NCBI RefSeq assembly: GCF_900107835.1
Contig: NZ_FNRG01000018.1
Location: 1-64,000, forward strand
Reading direction: 5' to 3'
Source: Oribacterium sp. KHPX15
GTDB taxonomy: Bacteria; Bacillota; Clostridia; Lachnospirales; Lachnospiraceae
DNA length: 64,000 bases
Position numbers and translations under genes: made by a program. Below the pieces are notes generated by a model. That model was not told the DNA's origin. It did no database searches and saw only the letters and a program-made list of their open reading frames with translations. This document shows, one piece after another, positions 18,026-26,185 of this stretch; the stretch's first letter is position 1, and the number at the start of each line of letters is the position of its first letter.

Positions 18026-19192
18026 TTACTCTTCTGCCACCTTCACCGGCTTCAGGTTCTGACGTATCTTTATTCCGTTAACTTCGATGTCATCAGCGAT
18101 GGGAATCAGCAGATACTCTCTTCCGTCGATGACACGGGTCTCTACAAGATCGGCACTCTCGGACTTTATATCAAGTTTCATGGTAAGTGACTTCACCACT
18201 AAGTGTTTCTGATCCTGAATGTTCTCAGCAACCAGTGGTGAATTATCGTCCCCCACAGCTTCCTCGTAGATTCTCTCAAACTGGTGAAGCTGTTCCTCGC
18301 TTGCGCCGTTGGAGGCAAGAAGTCTCTTAATCTCGCCTTTTCCAAGCTCTACATGATCGTCAGAATCCTTATCGTTCTGATTCTCACGGATCATCTCGTT
18401 GACCTCTTCGGAAATGCTCCTTACTGTCTCAAAAGTGCAGTCTCCGGAAAGAGTTGTCTCAATAATCTCCCTGAATACATGTTGCTGGTCTTTCTCTGTT
18501 CTGCTGAGCTCGGTTCCCAGAATATCCAGCACTATCTCCTCATGTCTTTCCTCAGGATGTCTCGTATAATAGAGTGAATTGTGAATGTCCATGTTCCGGA
18601 AATTGAAAGCCGGGAACAGGAATGCTGACTCCGGATTCTTCACGCCCCAGTCATTGGTGCGGCTCATAAAGGTTTGAGCCGCGGCATCGTAGCAAAGTCC
18701 CTCTCTCAGAAGCTCCACCGGACAGATGGAACACAGGATAAAGCTGTACACATACTCACTTGCGTCTTCAAGAATTGTCTGGTCCTTCAGCTTCAGGGGG
18801 ATGTCGTAAACTCCGTGGCTCAGTATGATAAGGTACTTTCCGGGATAACTGTAGGTCCCGATGATCTTGTCAAAAAATTCCTCCACAAGAGCATCATCCT
18901 TAAGCTCTGACTGCTTGAGGCGATACAGAAATTCCTGGTGTCCCCCGGGCATCTCCTCTGCCGCAGGGAACTCCACGTTAAAAAGATTGCGGCCGAACTT
19001 GCCGGACATGGAACGCTTGAAGATCTCGCAATATTTAGATCTTTCGGCCTCCTCCAGCTGAAGAAACATGTCATGGAAGGCGGAAATCTTTTCCTTCTCT
19101 TCGTTGACATAGCATGCCCGCATACGGTCTATGCGGCAATCATTTTTATTGAAACACTTTGACTTAATCTCACTTACTGACTTCTTGTCCAT
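18026..19192 (-). CDS. DUF4317 family protein
   Basis: 388 aa. MDKKSVSEIKSKCFNKNDCR, with paired Cys, and the central segment YCEIFKRSMSGKFGRNLFNVEF are typical of DUF4317, a cytoplasmic family of unknown function widespread in Clostridia. No signal peptide or membrane segment. It is acidic, with a run of hydrophilic helix near residues 270-300. GGAGAATAA precedes the ATG. It appears to be a single-gene unit, with the 54-bp repeat array at its 3' side and a 190-base gap to the pseudouridine synthase gene upstream. No function is proposed. Confidence 0.85.
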   Translation of the reverse strand: MDKKSVSEIKSKCFNKNDCRIDRMRACYVNEEKEKISAFHDMFLQLEEAERSKYCEIFKRSMSGKFGRNLFNVEFPAAEEMPGGHQEFLYRLKQSELKDDALVEEFFDKIIGTYSYPGKYLIILSHGVYDIPLKLKDQTILEDASEYVYSFILCSICPVELLREGLCYDAAAQTFMSRTNDWGVKNPESAFLFPAFNFRNMDIHNSLYYTRHPEERHEEIVLDILGTELSRTEKDQQHVFREIIETTLSGDCTFETVRSISEEVNEMIRENQNDKDSDDHVELGKGEIKRLLASNGASEEQLHQFERIYEEAVGDDNSPLVAENIQDQKHLVVKSLTMKLDIKSESADLVETRVIDGREYLLIPIADDIEVNGIKIRQNLKPVKVAEE

Positions 19193-19253
19193 TTATTCTC
19201 CATTCCGTATTTATCCATTTTTGGCACTTGCCGATCCTGTCCACATATTTAAT

Positions 19254-19275
19254 CGTGGAAATCCCACGGTTTTTT
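19254..19275 (+). terminator. Orphan terminator-like hairpin on the plus strand
   Basis: CGTGG (19254-19258) pairs with CCACG (19264-19268) and is followed by GTTTTTT. Both neighbouring genes run leftward, so it does not end either of them; a short stem like this may be chance. Confidence 0.3.
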
Positions 19276-19382
19276 AGCAGATCAAAAGAATCAGAAAGGA
19301 TTCCTTCATAGTTTCCTCCTGAAACCTACAAGCGCCATACTCTTTCATCATCCAAAGATAATGACATTTCGCCCTTCAAGCT

Positions 19383-20249
19383 TCAAAGCTCACCGGAACA
19401 GTCATTTTTCAGTATCTGTATCTCCTCTTCCGTCAGGCTCCTGTACTCTCCGGGTGCCAGACTTTCGTCAAGTTCAATGCTTCCCATGGACATCCTCTTG
19501 AGGTAGAGCACATCCTTTCCTCCCGGAAGGGCTCTGATCATTTTCTTAATCTGATGGAACTTGCCTTCCTGAATCGTCACCTTGATTTCAGAGCACAATG
19601 TTTCTGCATTGACATCGGCAGCTTCCTCTGCGCCTTTAAAATCAGCTCCGGACAAACGCACTCTCTCGAACCTTTCCGGATCCACAGTGAGCTGAAGCTT
19701 ATCTGCAAGCTCCTTTACTGTCTTTCTGGTACTAAGGATCTCAAGTCCCGCAGGCATTGCCGTCAGATGCTCGTCGAAGCGGATGCCTTTTTTGAACATC
19801 CTGCCATCCTCTTCACTAACCTCTCCCGAAACCACCGCATAGTAAACCTTATCTATGTGGTGCTTAGGTGCCAGAAGTCTATGTGCAAGCTGCCCGTCAT
19901 TTGTGATGATCAGGAGCCCCTCTGTATCCTTGTCGAGACGTCCTACCGGGAAAATATCCTTCCGCGCCTGACCTCCGAACTCATCATCCCGGATCAGGCC
20001 CACCACTGTGGTCTGACGTTTGTCCTCGCTTGCCGAGATAACTCCGGCAGGCTTATTCAGCATATAATATTGGTATTTTTCATACCTTATTTCTTCATCA
20101 AAAAAAGTAATGACCGCTCCCTCCGGGACTTCGAAGCCCGATTCGCGAATCACCTCTCCGTCCACAATGACTTTGCACTTTCTTATTGCCTTTTTTATAT
20201 CACTTCTGCTGCCGACACCCATATCGGCAAGATACTTGTCTAAACGCAT
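19383..20249 (-). CDS. rsuA: 16S rRNA pseudouridine synthase, RsuA/RluB family
   Basis: 288 aa. An N-terminal S4 RNA-binding domain (MRLDKYLADMGVGSRSDIKK) is followed by the catalytic domain. YYMLNKPAGVISASED and VGRLDKDTEGLLIITNDGQL (catalytic Asp) are the family motifs. The closest family is RsuA, which modifies U516 of 16S rRNA. It is longer than E. coli RsuA (231 aa), with an insertion near residues 205-240 (ERFERVRLSGADFKGAEEAA). The start at 20249 is chosen by the S4 motif and GAGAGAAA upstream; a start 20 codons earlier reads through the terminator of the small genes. Confidence 0.88.
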   Translation of the reverse strand: MRLDKYLADMGVGSRSDIKKAIRKCKVIVDGEVIRESGFEVPEGAVITFFDEEIRYEKYQYYMLNKPAGVISASEDKRQTTVVGLIRDDEFGGQARKDIFPVGRLDKDTEGLLIITNDGQLAHRLLAPKHHIDKVYYAVVSGEVSEEDGRMFKKGIRFDEHLTAMPAGLEILSTRKTVKELADKLQLTVDPERFERVRLSGADFKGAEEAADVNAETLCSEIKVTIQEGKFHQIKKMIRALPGGKDVLYLKRMSMGSIELDESLAPGEYRSLTEEEIQILKNDCSGEL

Positions 20250-20280
20250 ATATTTCTCTCTTTTAATGTTTAATATCAGA

Positions 20281-20312
20281 AAAATACTCCCAACCGAAGT
20301 TGAGAGCATTTT
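20281..20312 (-). terminator. Intrinsic terminator after the two small genes
   Basis: On the minus strand ATGCTCTCAAC and GTTGGGAGTAT pair, with two G-U pairs, around a UUCG tetraloop, followed by UUUUUC. It lies about ten bases past the stop of the 74-aa gene. Confidence 0.85.
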
Positions 20313-20321
20313 AGTTATCCT

Positions 20322-20546
20322 TTAGCCGGCACTCTGCATTTTTTTAGTGGCGCTGTAATTATGAAAATCCGGTTGTTTCATAATAAAAGCAATTACATCG
20401 CTGGAAGTTAAATCACTTTTACCACTCATATAATCCTTTAGAATTTCTATGTGAGAAGGATCTTTCTTAGCATAATTTATTGTACCGAAAATGAAGTCAT
20501 CATATGCGTCTGATATGTTACTTAACAGCTTTATTAGTTCTTTCAT
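20322..20546 (-). CDS. Hypothetical protein, 74 aa
   Basis: Not recognised. It begins MKELIKLLSNISDAYDDFIF; the sequence is helical and hydrophilic without membrane segment or signal peptide. The start is supported by AGGAG eight bases upstream. It follows the 78-aa gene by 14 bases and ends at a good terminator, so the two form a small operon. Base composition is more AT-rich than neighbouring housekeeping genes. Size and pairing would fit a small regulatory or toxin-antitoxin pair, but no family signature supports that. Confidence 0.65.
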   Translation of the reverse strand: MKELIKLLSNISDAYDDFIFGTINYAKKDPSHIEILKDYMSGKSDLTSSDVIAFIMKQPDFHNYSATKKMQSAG

Positions 20547-20560
20547 ATGCCAAACTCCTT

Positions 20561-20797
20561 TTAATCATAATATTTTCCAACAATATTGTAGTCTCCGTAT
20601 CCTCGGTTTTCCACGAAATAGATACAGCAATTCCTGTCTAAGTCTTTCGTTCTATGCATAATAAACTCTTTACCTTTATATTTTCCATAGTTCGTACTAA
20701 TTTCATGACAAACTTTTGCTATCTCTGCATTTTCCAGCTTAAGACTCGGAAACAAATATGGTACTCCGTTCATGTCGCATCTAAATATTTCTTTCAT
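20561..20797 (-). CDS. Hypothetical protein, 78 aa
   Basis: Not recognised. It begins MKEIFRCDMNGVPYLFPSLK and ends with alternating aromatic and polar residues (CCIYFVENRGYGDYNIVGKY), suggesting a compact alpha/beta protein. GGAGAAAG lies six bases before the ATG. It is the first gene of a two-gene unit with the 74-aa gene. No Cys-pair zinc motif and no export signal are present. About 285 bases upstream hold no gene. Confidence 0.65.
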   Translation of the reverse strand: MKEIFRCDMNGVPYLFPSLKLENAEIAKVCHEISTNYGKYKGKEFIMHRTKDLDRNCCIYFVENRGYGDYNIVGKYYD

Positions 20798-21009
20798 ATT
20801 CTTTCTCCATAAATTATTAAATAGAGAAAGCCCTAAAGGACTCCCTCTGTATACCCGTCAGGAATCCTCATTAGTAAAGGATATTGTATCATGCTTGGGG
20901 TAATATTGCTATAAATCGCTTTTCTGTTAACCGTGTTTCTTTAGACCCGGAAATCATATCACAGCATTAGAATAATTCATATTGTCTGAATTCAGACTAT
21001 ATCGCGAAT

Positions 21010-21043
21010 TAAAAAAGACCCTGCTCATTTTCGCAGAGTCTTG
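21010..21043 (-). terminator. Intrinsic terminator after the M3 peptidase gene
   Basis: On the minus strand GACTCTGC and GCAGGGTC pair around an eight-base loop, followed by UUUUUU. It lies about 40 bases past the stop. Confidence 0.85.
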
Positions 21044-21084
21044 TTTGGACTGATTTAATCTTATTTTTTCTAATACCGTTAAAC

Positions 21085-22755
21085 TCAAAATCTCTCATCC
21101 AGCTTCTTAACGATATATTTCAGGCACCCGTCTTCGAAGACGTTATCGAGGCCGGCTTTTTTCATTAATTCATTGTAGAAATCCGAAGCTGAGAGCTTGC
21201 AAAGCTTAAGATAGCTTTCCCAGGCCTCGCGGTAATCCCTGTCCATACGGACCTTGTACTGGAGGGCATTGGCACCGGCAATGCAGTAGTCAATGTAGTA
21301 GAGCGGGCTGTCATAGATGTGATGCTGACGCTGCCAGTAGCCTCCGTGCTCGTAGTAGGCATTACCCGTGTAATCAAGGTGCGGCTTATACTGACGCTCC
21401 AGCTCTCTCCAGACCTCGTTTCTGGCCTTCGGTGAAAGCCCCGGATCTTTGTAAATGATATCCTGGAATTCGTCTACCATGGTTCCGTAAGGAATGAACA
21501 TAACAGCATCCATGAAATGCATCTTTATATAGTCATCGGAACGGTTTCCGAAGATAAGCGGCATCCAGGGTTCGGTGAAAAATTCCATGGACATTGAGTG
21601 CGTCTCGGCAATTTCCATGGTAATGTCATTGTGCTCAATGATGGGATCATCAGCGGTAATGTATCCCTGGAAGGCGTGTCCGCACTCATGGGTTATGACA
21701 TCCGCATCCCCTGAGGTTCCGTTGAAGTTTGCAAATACAAAAGGCGCCCGGTAGTCATGAAGCATGGTCATATAGCCCCCGGTCTTTTTATTCTTTCTTC
21801 CCAGAACATCGAAAAGCTCTGAATCGCACATGAAGTTAATGAATCGTCCGGTCTCAGGAGAAAGATCATTGTACATCTTTTGACCTGCCGCAAGTATCTG
21901 TTCCGGAGTTCCCACCGGTGCAGGGTTGCCATTTGTAAAGTAAACACCTTCATCAATGTAGCTAAGCTTGTTAAGTCCCAGCTGACGTCTTCTCAGATCA
22001 TGAAGCTTTTCCGCAAAGGGAACAAAATCTCTCTTTACCTGCTTCCGGAACTCCTGAATGTCTGAACGCCCAAAACTGTTTCTGTTCATTCGGGCGTAAC
22101 CTAACGGAAGATAATCCTCATGCCCCATAAGCTCGCCCTGCTTTGTTCTGTTCTTCACCAGCTTATCATAAAAGTCATCCAGCTCTTCCTGGTGAACCGA
22201 AAAGAAGGCACTGAACTTTTCCCAGGCTTCCTTTCTTATGCTCCTGTCCTTATTGTTGAGATACGGGCTCATGAGGCTCAGATTCAGCTCTTCTCCATTC
22301 CAGTCAATTCTTGCACTTGCAAGAAGCTTGTTGTATTCGGTCTGAAGCTTGTTTTCCTCCTGCATGAGAGGAATGAGCTTGTCATCAACCGCCTTCATGG
22401 CGAGTTCAATGTTTTTGAACGCCACCTTTCCGATCTTCTCCTCAAGATATGGCCTAAAGGGGGAGTTAAAAAGCTTCTTTCGATATGAGACCACCAGGTT
22501 CTGGAAAATGGGCATGTTCTCATCAAAGTATTCCTGCTCCTCCAGAAGCTTTTCGTCGGACATATCGATATCCGAGCGGATCATGGCAATCTGTGATTCC
22601 GTCATCACATGATTGTATATGAGATAAAATTCCTGATGGATTCTGAACTGCTCTTCACCGCTTTCCGCTTTTTCAAATCTATCCTCAAGTTCCTTGAAAT
22701 CCTTAGTAAGTTTCTTGAAATCTATGCGCTCATAAGGCATCTCTGAAAATTTCAT
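21085..22755 (-). CDS. M3 family oligoendopeptidase (PepF-like)
   Basis: 556 aa. The zinc-metallopeptidase motif THECGHAFQGY (HExGH; both His and the Glu) lies near residue 360. The downstream segment ITMEIAETHSMSMEFFTEPW supplies the third zinc ligand, as in oligoendopeptidase F. The N-terminal half is helical, as usual for M3 enzymes that close over short peptides. No signal peptide, so it acts on peptides in the cytoplasm. GGAGACATTGG precedes the ATG. A candidate structured RNA with a U tract lies 95-208 bases upstream, and a terminator follows the gene. Confidence 0.92.
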   Translation of the reverse strand: MKFSEMPYERIDFKKLTKDFKELEDRFEKAESGEEQFRIHQEFYLIYNHVMTESQIAMIRSDIDMSDEKLLEEQEYFDENMPIFQNLVVSYRKKLFNSPFRPYLEEKIGKVAFKNIELAMKAVDDKLIPLMQEENKLQTEYNKLLASARIDWNGEELNLSLMSPYLNNKDRSIRKEAWEKFSAFFSVHQEELDDFYDKLVKNRTKQGELMGHEDYLPLGYARMNRNSFGRSDIQEFRKQVKRDFVPFAEKLHDLRRRQLGLNKLSYIDEGVYFTNGNPAPVGTPEQILAAGQKMYNDLSPETGRFINFMCDSELFDVLGRKNKKTGGYMTMLHDYRAPFVFANFNGTSGDADVITHECGHAFQGYITADDPIIEHNDITMEIAETHSMSMEFFTEPWMPLIFGNRSDDYIKMHFMDAVMFIPYGTMVDEFQDIIYKDPGLSPKARNEVWRELERQYKPHLDYTGNAYYEHGGYWQRQHHIYDSPLYYIDYCIAGANALQYKVRMDRDYREAWESYLKLCKLSASDFYNELMKKAGLDNVFEDGCLKYIVKKLDERF

Positions 22756-22849
22756 TCCAATGTCTCCTTCTCAATACTGTTTTTGAACCTGAATATCTGT
22801 CAGACGAATATCATTCAGGATATTCCTTAGCAGCAAATGTATAAATAGC

Positions 22850-22960
22850 AAAAAATGCCTCGTCCTTTGGAAAATCTTCCATTCAATGAAGAATCGAAGA
22901 TCTGAATCGGTTTCCCGTCGAGGGGGATATGTTTAAACCGACGCTGCCAAAGAACGAGGC
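22850..22960 (-). ncRNA. Candidate structured RNA upstream of the M3 peptidase gene
   Basis: On the minus strand a 14-bp closing stem (22947-22960 with 22857-22870, one mismatch) encloses two further stems: CGGTTT/AAACCG (22935-22940 with 22908-22913) and ATCTTC/GAAGAT (22896-22901 with 22874-22879). Six U residues follow the closing stem. This is a three-way junction ending like a terminator. It may be the end of the deacetylase mRNA, a separate small RNA, or a cis-regulator of the peptidase gene. I cannot match it to a known riboswitch class. Confidence 0.45.
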
Positions 22961-22996
22961 AAATGTATCATATTATATTCACGATGTATAGGTTTT

Positions 22997-24577
22997 TTAA
23001 CCCGGTGCATCCATTGCCTGAATGGCATCAGCCTGAGCATCCCCTCCGGGTGAAGCCTGATCTGCCGGGCCTGCCATCCACCAGGCGGTTTCTGAAACTG
23101 CCTGAGCTGCCTGGGCTTCTGTAGGAACATAGACATCACCATCATCAGCTGCTTCCGCAGGGGCTTCGATCACCTCACTGTTATCCTGGGAAGCCGGGCC
23201 TTCGGAAACATTATCCTGAGCATCATCTGCTCCGGGAATAACCTGCGTACTGTGATTGTCATTGTCCTCGCTTTTACTCTTACTCTTGCTGCTCTGGGTT
23301 GAATCCTCGCTGTTTGAAGAAGACTTTTCAGAGGATGTTCCATCTGATTTTTCTTCCTTGGAAGAGGCTGTCGCCTGAGTTTCTGATGAAGCCGCTGTGT
23401 TATCCGATGAAGCTGCCGCGGTTTCTGACACAGTGGTTTCCGCTACTGTTTCCGTAGGAGGGAAGCTGCTGTACTGCTTTCCGTTTCCGCCCACAACTTC
23501 AGCATTTCTGAACTGTATAAGCTCTGAAACCGTAACAAGCTGATAACCCTGCTGTGCCAGCCATGGGATAATCTCTTCACAGGCTGCCTGAGTGGATTTA
23601 TAAAGCTCATGCATGAGAACGATACCGCCATCCGAAATCTCAGATTTTATAGATTCGACAACTTTATCCGCATCCTTGTGTTTCCAGTCCAGAGTATCTA
23701 CAGACCAGAAGATAAGAGGCATCGTAATGCTGCTTTTCACCGTATCGGAAATGATTCCGCCCGGAAGACGTGCAAGTACCGGTGTTACGCCGGCAACCTC
23801 CTGTACCTTTGCATTGGTCTTTGCAAATTCCTGCACGATATAGTCAGAGGAATTCTTTGAAAGCTTTGTGTCGTGATCCCAGCTGTGGTTCGCAATCTCA
23901 TGACCGTTCGCGGCCATTCTCTGAATCTCGGAGGCGAACTCGTCAACACGGTTTCCTACAACGAAGAAGGTACCGCGACCATTGTATTTTTCGAGAACAT
24001 CCATGATAGCTTCACCGGTACTTCCATTAGGACCGTCATCCCAGGTGAGAGCCACCATAGGCTTTGTGGTATCCACATAACGTCCGTTTGAGAACACCTT
24101 GGTGGGGTCGTAGGCCTCAGTGGTCTCAACTGTGGCTTCTGTGCTTGCTTCTGTAACCGCAATCACCGACTCAGCCACATCGATGGCGTCATTACCCTTG
24201 TTGATCTCGATGTTCTGCATGGCATCGATTTTTTCCTGACGGCTGTTTTCTATATAGCCGGTAATGCCGGTAACGCCCTTCCAGAGGCCAAATACAAAAA
24301 GAGCACAAACGCTCAGGAAAATAACCCTGTAGGTATAAGCCCTCTGACGTGCCTTTTTCTGACGTATCTTTTTAAGCCTTTTTTCCCGCATTGCCTCTTT
24401 CTCAGCATTGGTTATAACACGGTTCCTGCCGGAGCCTCCACCTGAAGAGTGCCGCCCGCTTCCCTGAGACCCCGAACGGACTCCCCGGGAATTATATGAA
24501 GCGTTTCGGCTACGTACACCGCTTCCGCCCCTTGCATGATTATCTGAATATCTTTGATTATTATAATTACCTGCCAT
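22997..24577 (-). CDS. Membrane-anchored polysaccharide deacetylase (NodB domain)
   Basis: 526 aa. A Gly/Arg/Ser-rich cytoplasmic tail (residues 1-80), one membrane helix (FLSVCALFVFGLWKGV, about 85-103), a NodB domain (about 170-360) and a Ser/Thr/Ala/Glu low-complexity C-terminus (about 380-526). NodB motifs are VALTWDDGPNGSTGEA (metal and catalytic Asp), NHSWDHDTKLSK (H-x-x-x-H-type zinc site) and LARLPGG. It probably removes N- or O-acetyl groups from peptidoglycan or a wall glycan outside the cell. The start MAGNYNNQRY is chosen for the typical basic tail; the ribosome binding site is weak. The disordered tail may span the wall. Confidence 0.88.
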   Translation of the reverse strand: MAGNYNNQRYSDNHARGGSGVRSRNASYNSRGVRSGSQGSGRHSSGGGSGRNRVITNAEKEAMREKRLKKIRQKKARQRAYTYRVIFLSVCALFVFGLWKGVTGITGYIENSRQEKIDAMQNIEINKGNDAIDVAESVIAVTEASTEATVETTEAYDPTKVFSNGRYVDTTKPMVALTWDDGPNGSTGEAIMDVLEKYNGRGTFFVVGNRVDEFASEIQRMAANGHEIANHSWDHDTKLSKNSSDYIVQEFAKTNAKVQEVAGVTPVLARLPGGIISDTVKSSITMPLIFWSVDTLDWKHKDADKVVESIKSEISDGGIVLMHELYKSTQAACEEIIPWLAQQGYQLVTVSELIQFRNAEVVGGNGKQYSSFPPTETVAETTVSETAAASSDNTAASSETQATASSKEEKSDGTSSEKSSSNSEDSTQSSKSKSKSEDNDNHSTQVIPGADDAQDNVSEGPASQDNSEVIEAPAEAADDGDVYVPTEAQAAQAVSETAWWMAGPADQASPGGDAQADAIQAMDAPG

Positions 24578-24714
24578 TTTTATTACTTCTTTATCATCAA
24601 ATTTGTTATATCGATTTATCAACATCATTATACTGGAATTATTCTAACATACAATCTATTTTTTGTAGTATAAAAAATCATAATAGGAGAATAATATTTG
24701 ATGTATAAAAACAA

Positions 24715-24807
24715 CAGCTCAGCCGGTAGACCATGGGGACGGGGTTGGTGGTTCATTTTTCTAAAATGAACCACCAACCCCGTCCCCGTAGTCTACCGGC
24801 TGAACTG
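24715..24807. repeat. Giant hairpin, 45-bp arms with a three-base loop
   Basis: Left arm 24715-24759 and right arm 24763-24807 pair over 45 bases with about four mismatches around TCT. The arms contain GGGGACGGGGTTGGTGG, related in word content to the REP-like elements elsewhere. It lies 23 bases past the DHHW gene stop and is followed by a T-rich stretch on that strand, so it may end that transcript. Confidence 0.9.
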
Positions 24808-24829
24808 TCACGATTAAACCGATGTTTCC

Positions 24830-26038
24830 TCAGAAGATTCCCCCGATTCCGAGGTCCGTATCAATAGTGTTCATATTGTAAAGCACCAGCACATCCGTAA
24901 CATCCGGATGTTCGTTGATGAAGGACGCCGGACCGAAACGGTAGTAACGGGTATCAAAAACATATATCTTCTTATAGTGATTTACAAGGAACGGCACAAT
25001 GGAATTTGCGTAGCTGTCCTTAACGAGAACCATGACCTTGTCGGAATCCGCAGTCTCGTTGGTGATCTCTATAAGAGGATGAAGGTTATTAAGGAACATG
25101 GAGTACTTATCCTTTTTCTCCAGATAATCCCTGTTGTAAAGGGTATCGGTAACCTCATGCGAGTCGGTGTAGTCCACGGTCAAAGCATTGTCCGGATTCT
25201 CATAGATGGTTATCTCCTCCCCGGGTACTGTGGTGTCGTTAAGCTTTGAGTAAACCGTACCCCTGAAGCTGTCTGTGACAACGGTTTTTGTGAATGCCTC
25301 TTCCGGAAGCGGCTCAATGCCTTCGGCCTTGCAATACTCTCTGTACGCCACATAGGCACCGTAGGTGGTCCAGTGATGATCCGTGTGATAGTAAAGCGGC
25401 GTGAATTCCGAAGCTGTCTTTTCAGCCTGAGCGGCCTCAAGAAGCCCCTGATAGCAGTCGATGCGCTTCATCTCAGGACGCGCCTCATAAATCTTATTCA
25501 TAGTCTCAAGCTGCTTAAGCACTCCCCTGTCGGGTGCAGAAGCAGGAAGCTTGTCATTATAAACAGTCACCGCCGTAGGCACCAGCATCAGCTTAATGTT
25601 GTTTTTCGCATCAGTGGTTATGTCCTGATAAAGCTTTCCGTACTGGGTGATGATCTTTTCATTCTGCTTCGGCTCATCATAGGCTTCGATGAGATAGCCG
25701 TCCTTAGCGATATAGATATTGTTGATCTCCTGCTTTCCCATCATAATCTCGGCCTTGGTCTTCAGGGTCATGAATTGGTCACGGGCAGGAAAGTGGTCTG
25801 ACAGGTACTTCTGAATGCTGCTCATGTAGGAGCCATCCTTCAGAGACTGAAATGTATAGGTGGGCCACAATGCCAGCTGACGGTTCTCGCTCTCGCTGAA
25901 TTCCTGCTTCGGAGAAGCCAGAAACCAGACTCCGAAAACCAGTATAGCCAGAGTGACGGTCATCACGGTGATGACATTACCCACATTCCGGACACCCCAG
26001 AGAAGTAAATCTTCATTTTTATTCGATTTGTTTTGCAT
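24830..26038 (-). CDS. DHHW family protein (AlgJ/AlgX-like O-acetylation partner)
   Basis: 402 aa. One N-terminal membrane helix (VITVMTVTLAILVFGVWFLA, residues about 20-42), then an extracytoplasmic domain with YYHTDHHWTTYGAYVAY (the family DHHW motif near residue 218) and VMVLVKDSYANSIVPFL, an SGNH-type nucleophile block. Such proteins accept acyl groups from an MBOAT channel and transfer them to surface polysaccharide. The MBOAT gene lies 147 bases upstream in the same direction. Either of two adjacent ATG codons could start; GGAGTTTT favours the second. A giant hairpin follows the gene. Confidence 0.85.
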   Translation of the reverse strand: MQNKSNKNEDLLLWGVRNVGNVITVMTVTLAILVFGVWFLASPKQEFSESENRQLALWPTYTFQSLKDGSYMSSIQKYLSDHFPARDQFMTLKTKAEIMMGKQEINNIYIAKDGYLIEAYDEPKQNEKIITQYGKLYQDITTDAKNNIKLMLVPTAVTVYNDKLPASAPDRGVLKQLETMNKIYEARPEMKRIDCYQGLLEAAQAEKTASEFTPLYYHTDHHWTTYGAYVAYREYCKAEGIEPLPEEAFTKTVVTDSFRGTVYSKLNDTTVPGEEITIYENPDNALTVDYTDSHEVTDTLYNRDYLEKKDKYSMFLNNLHPLIEITNETADSDKVMVLVKDSYANSIVPFLVNHYKKIYVFDTRYYRFGPASFINEHPDVTDVLVLYNMNTIDTDLGIGGIF

Positions 26039-26185
26039 CATAAAACTCCAATTATCAAACGCCGATGCCTTGAATGATCTTATGGGTTGGAGAAATAAAA
26101 ATTTCCTTTGAAAATCATTGCATCAGCCATAGGTTTTGGCGAACCACTATTGATAAGCGGTTCATTGATATTAAACCATTCCTCA

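Noticed and set aside
18296-18590. Plus-strand ORFs inside the DUF4317 gene and similar shadows across the window
   Set aside because: They lie wholly within genes with strong family motifs and lack ribosome binding sites.
19254-19275. Evidence for an antisense RNA ending between two leftward genes
   Set aside because: The stem is only five bases and no promoter on the plus strand is apparent, so it is recorded as a feature with low confidence only.
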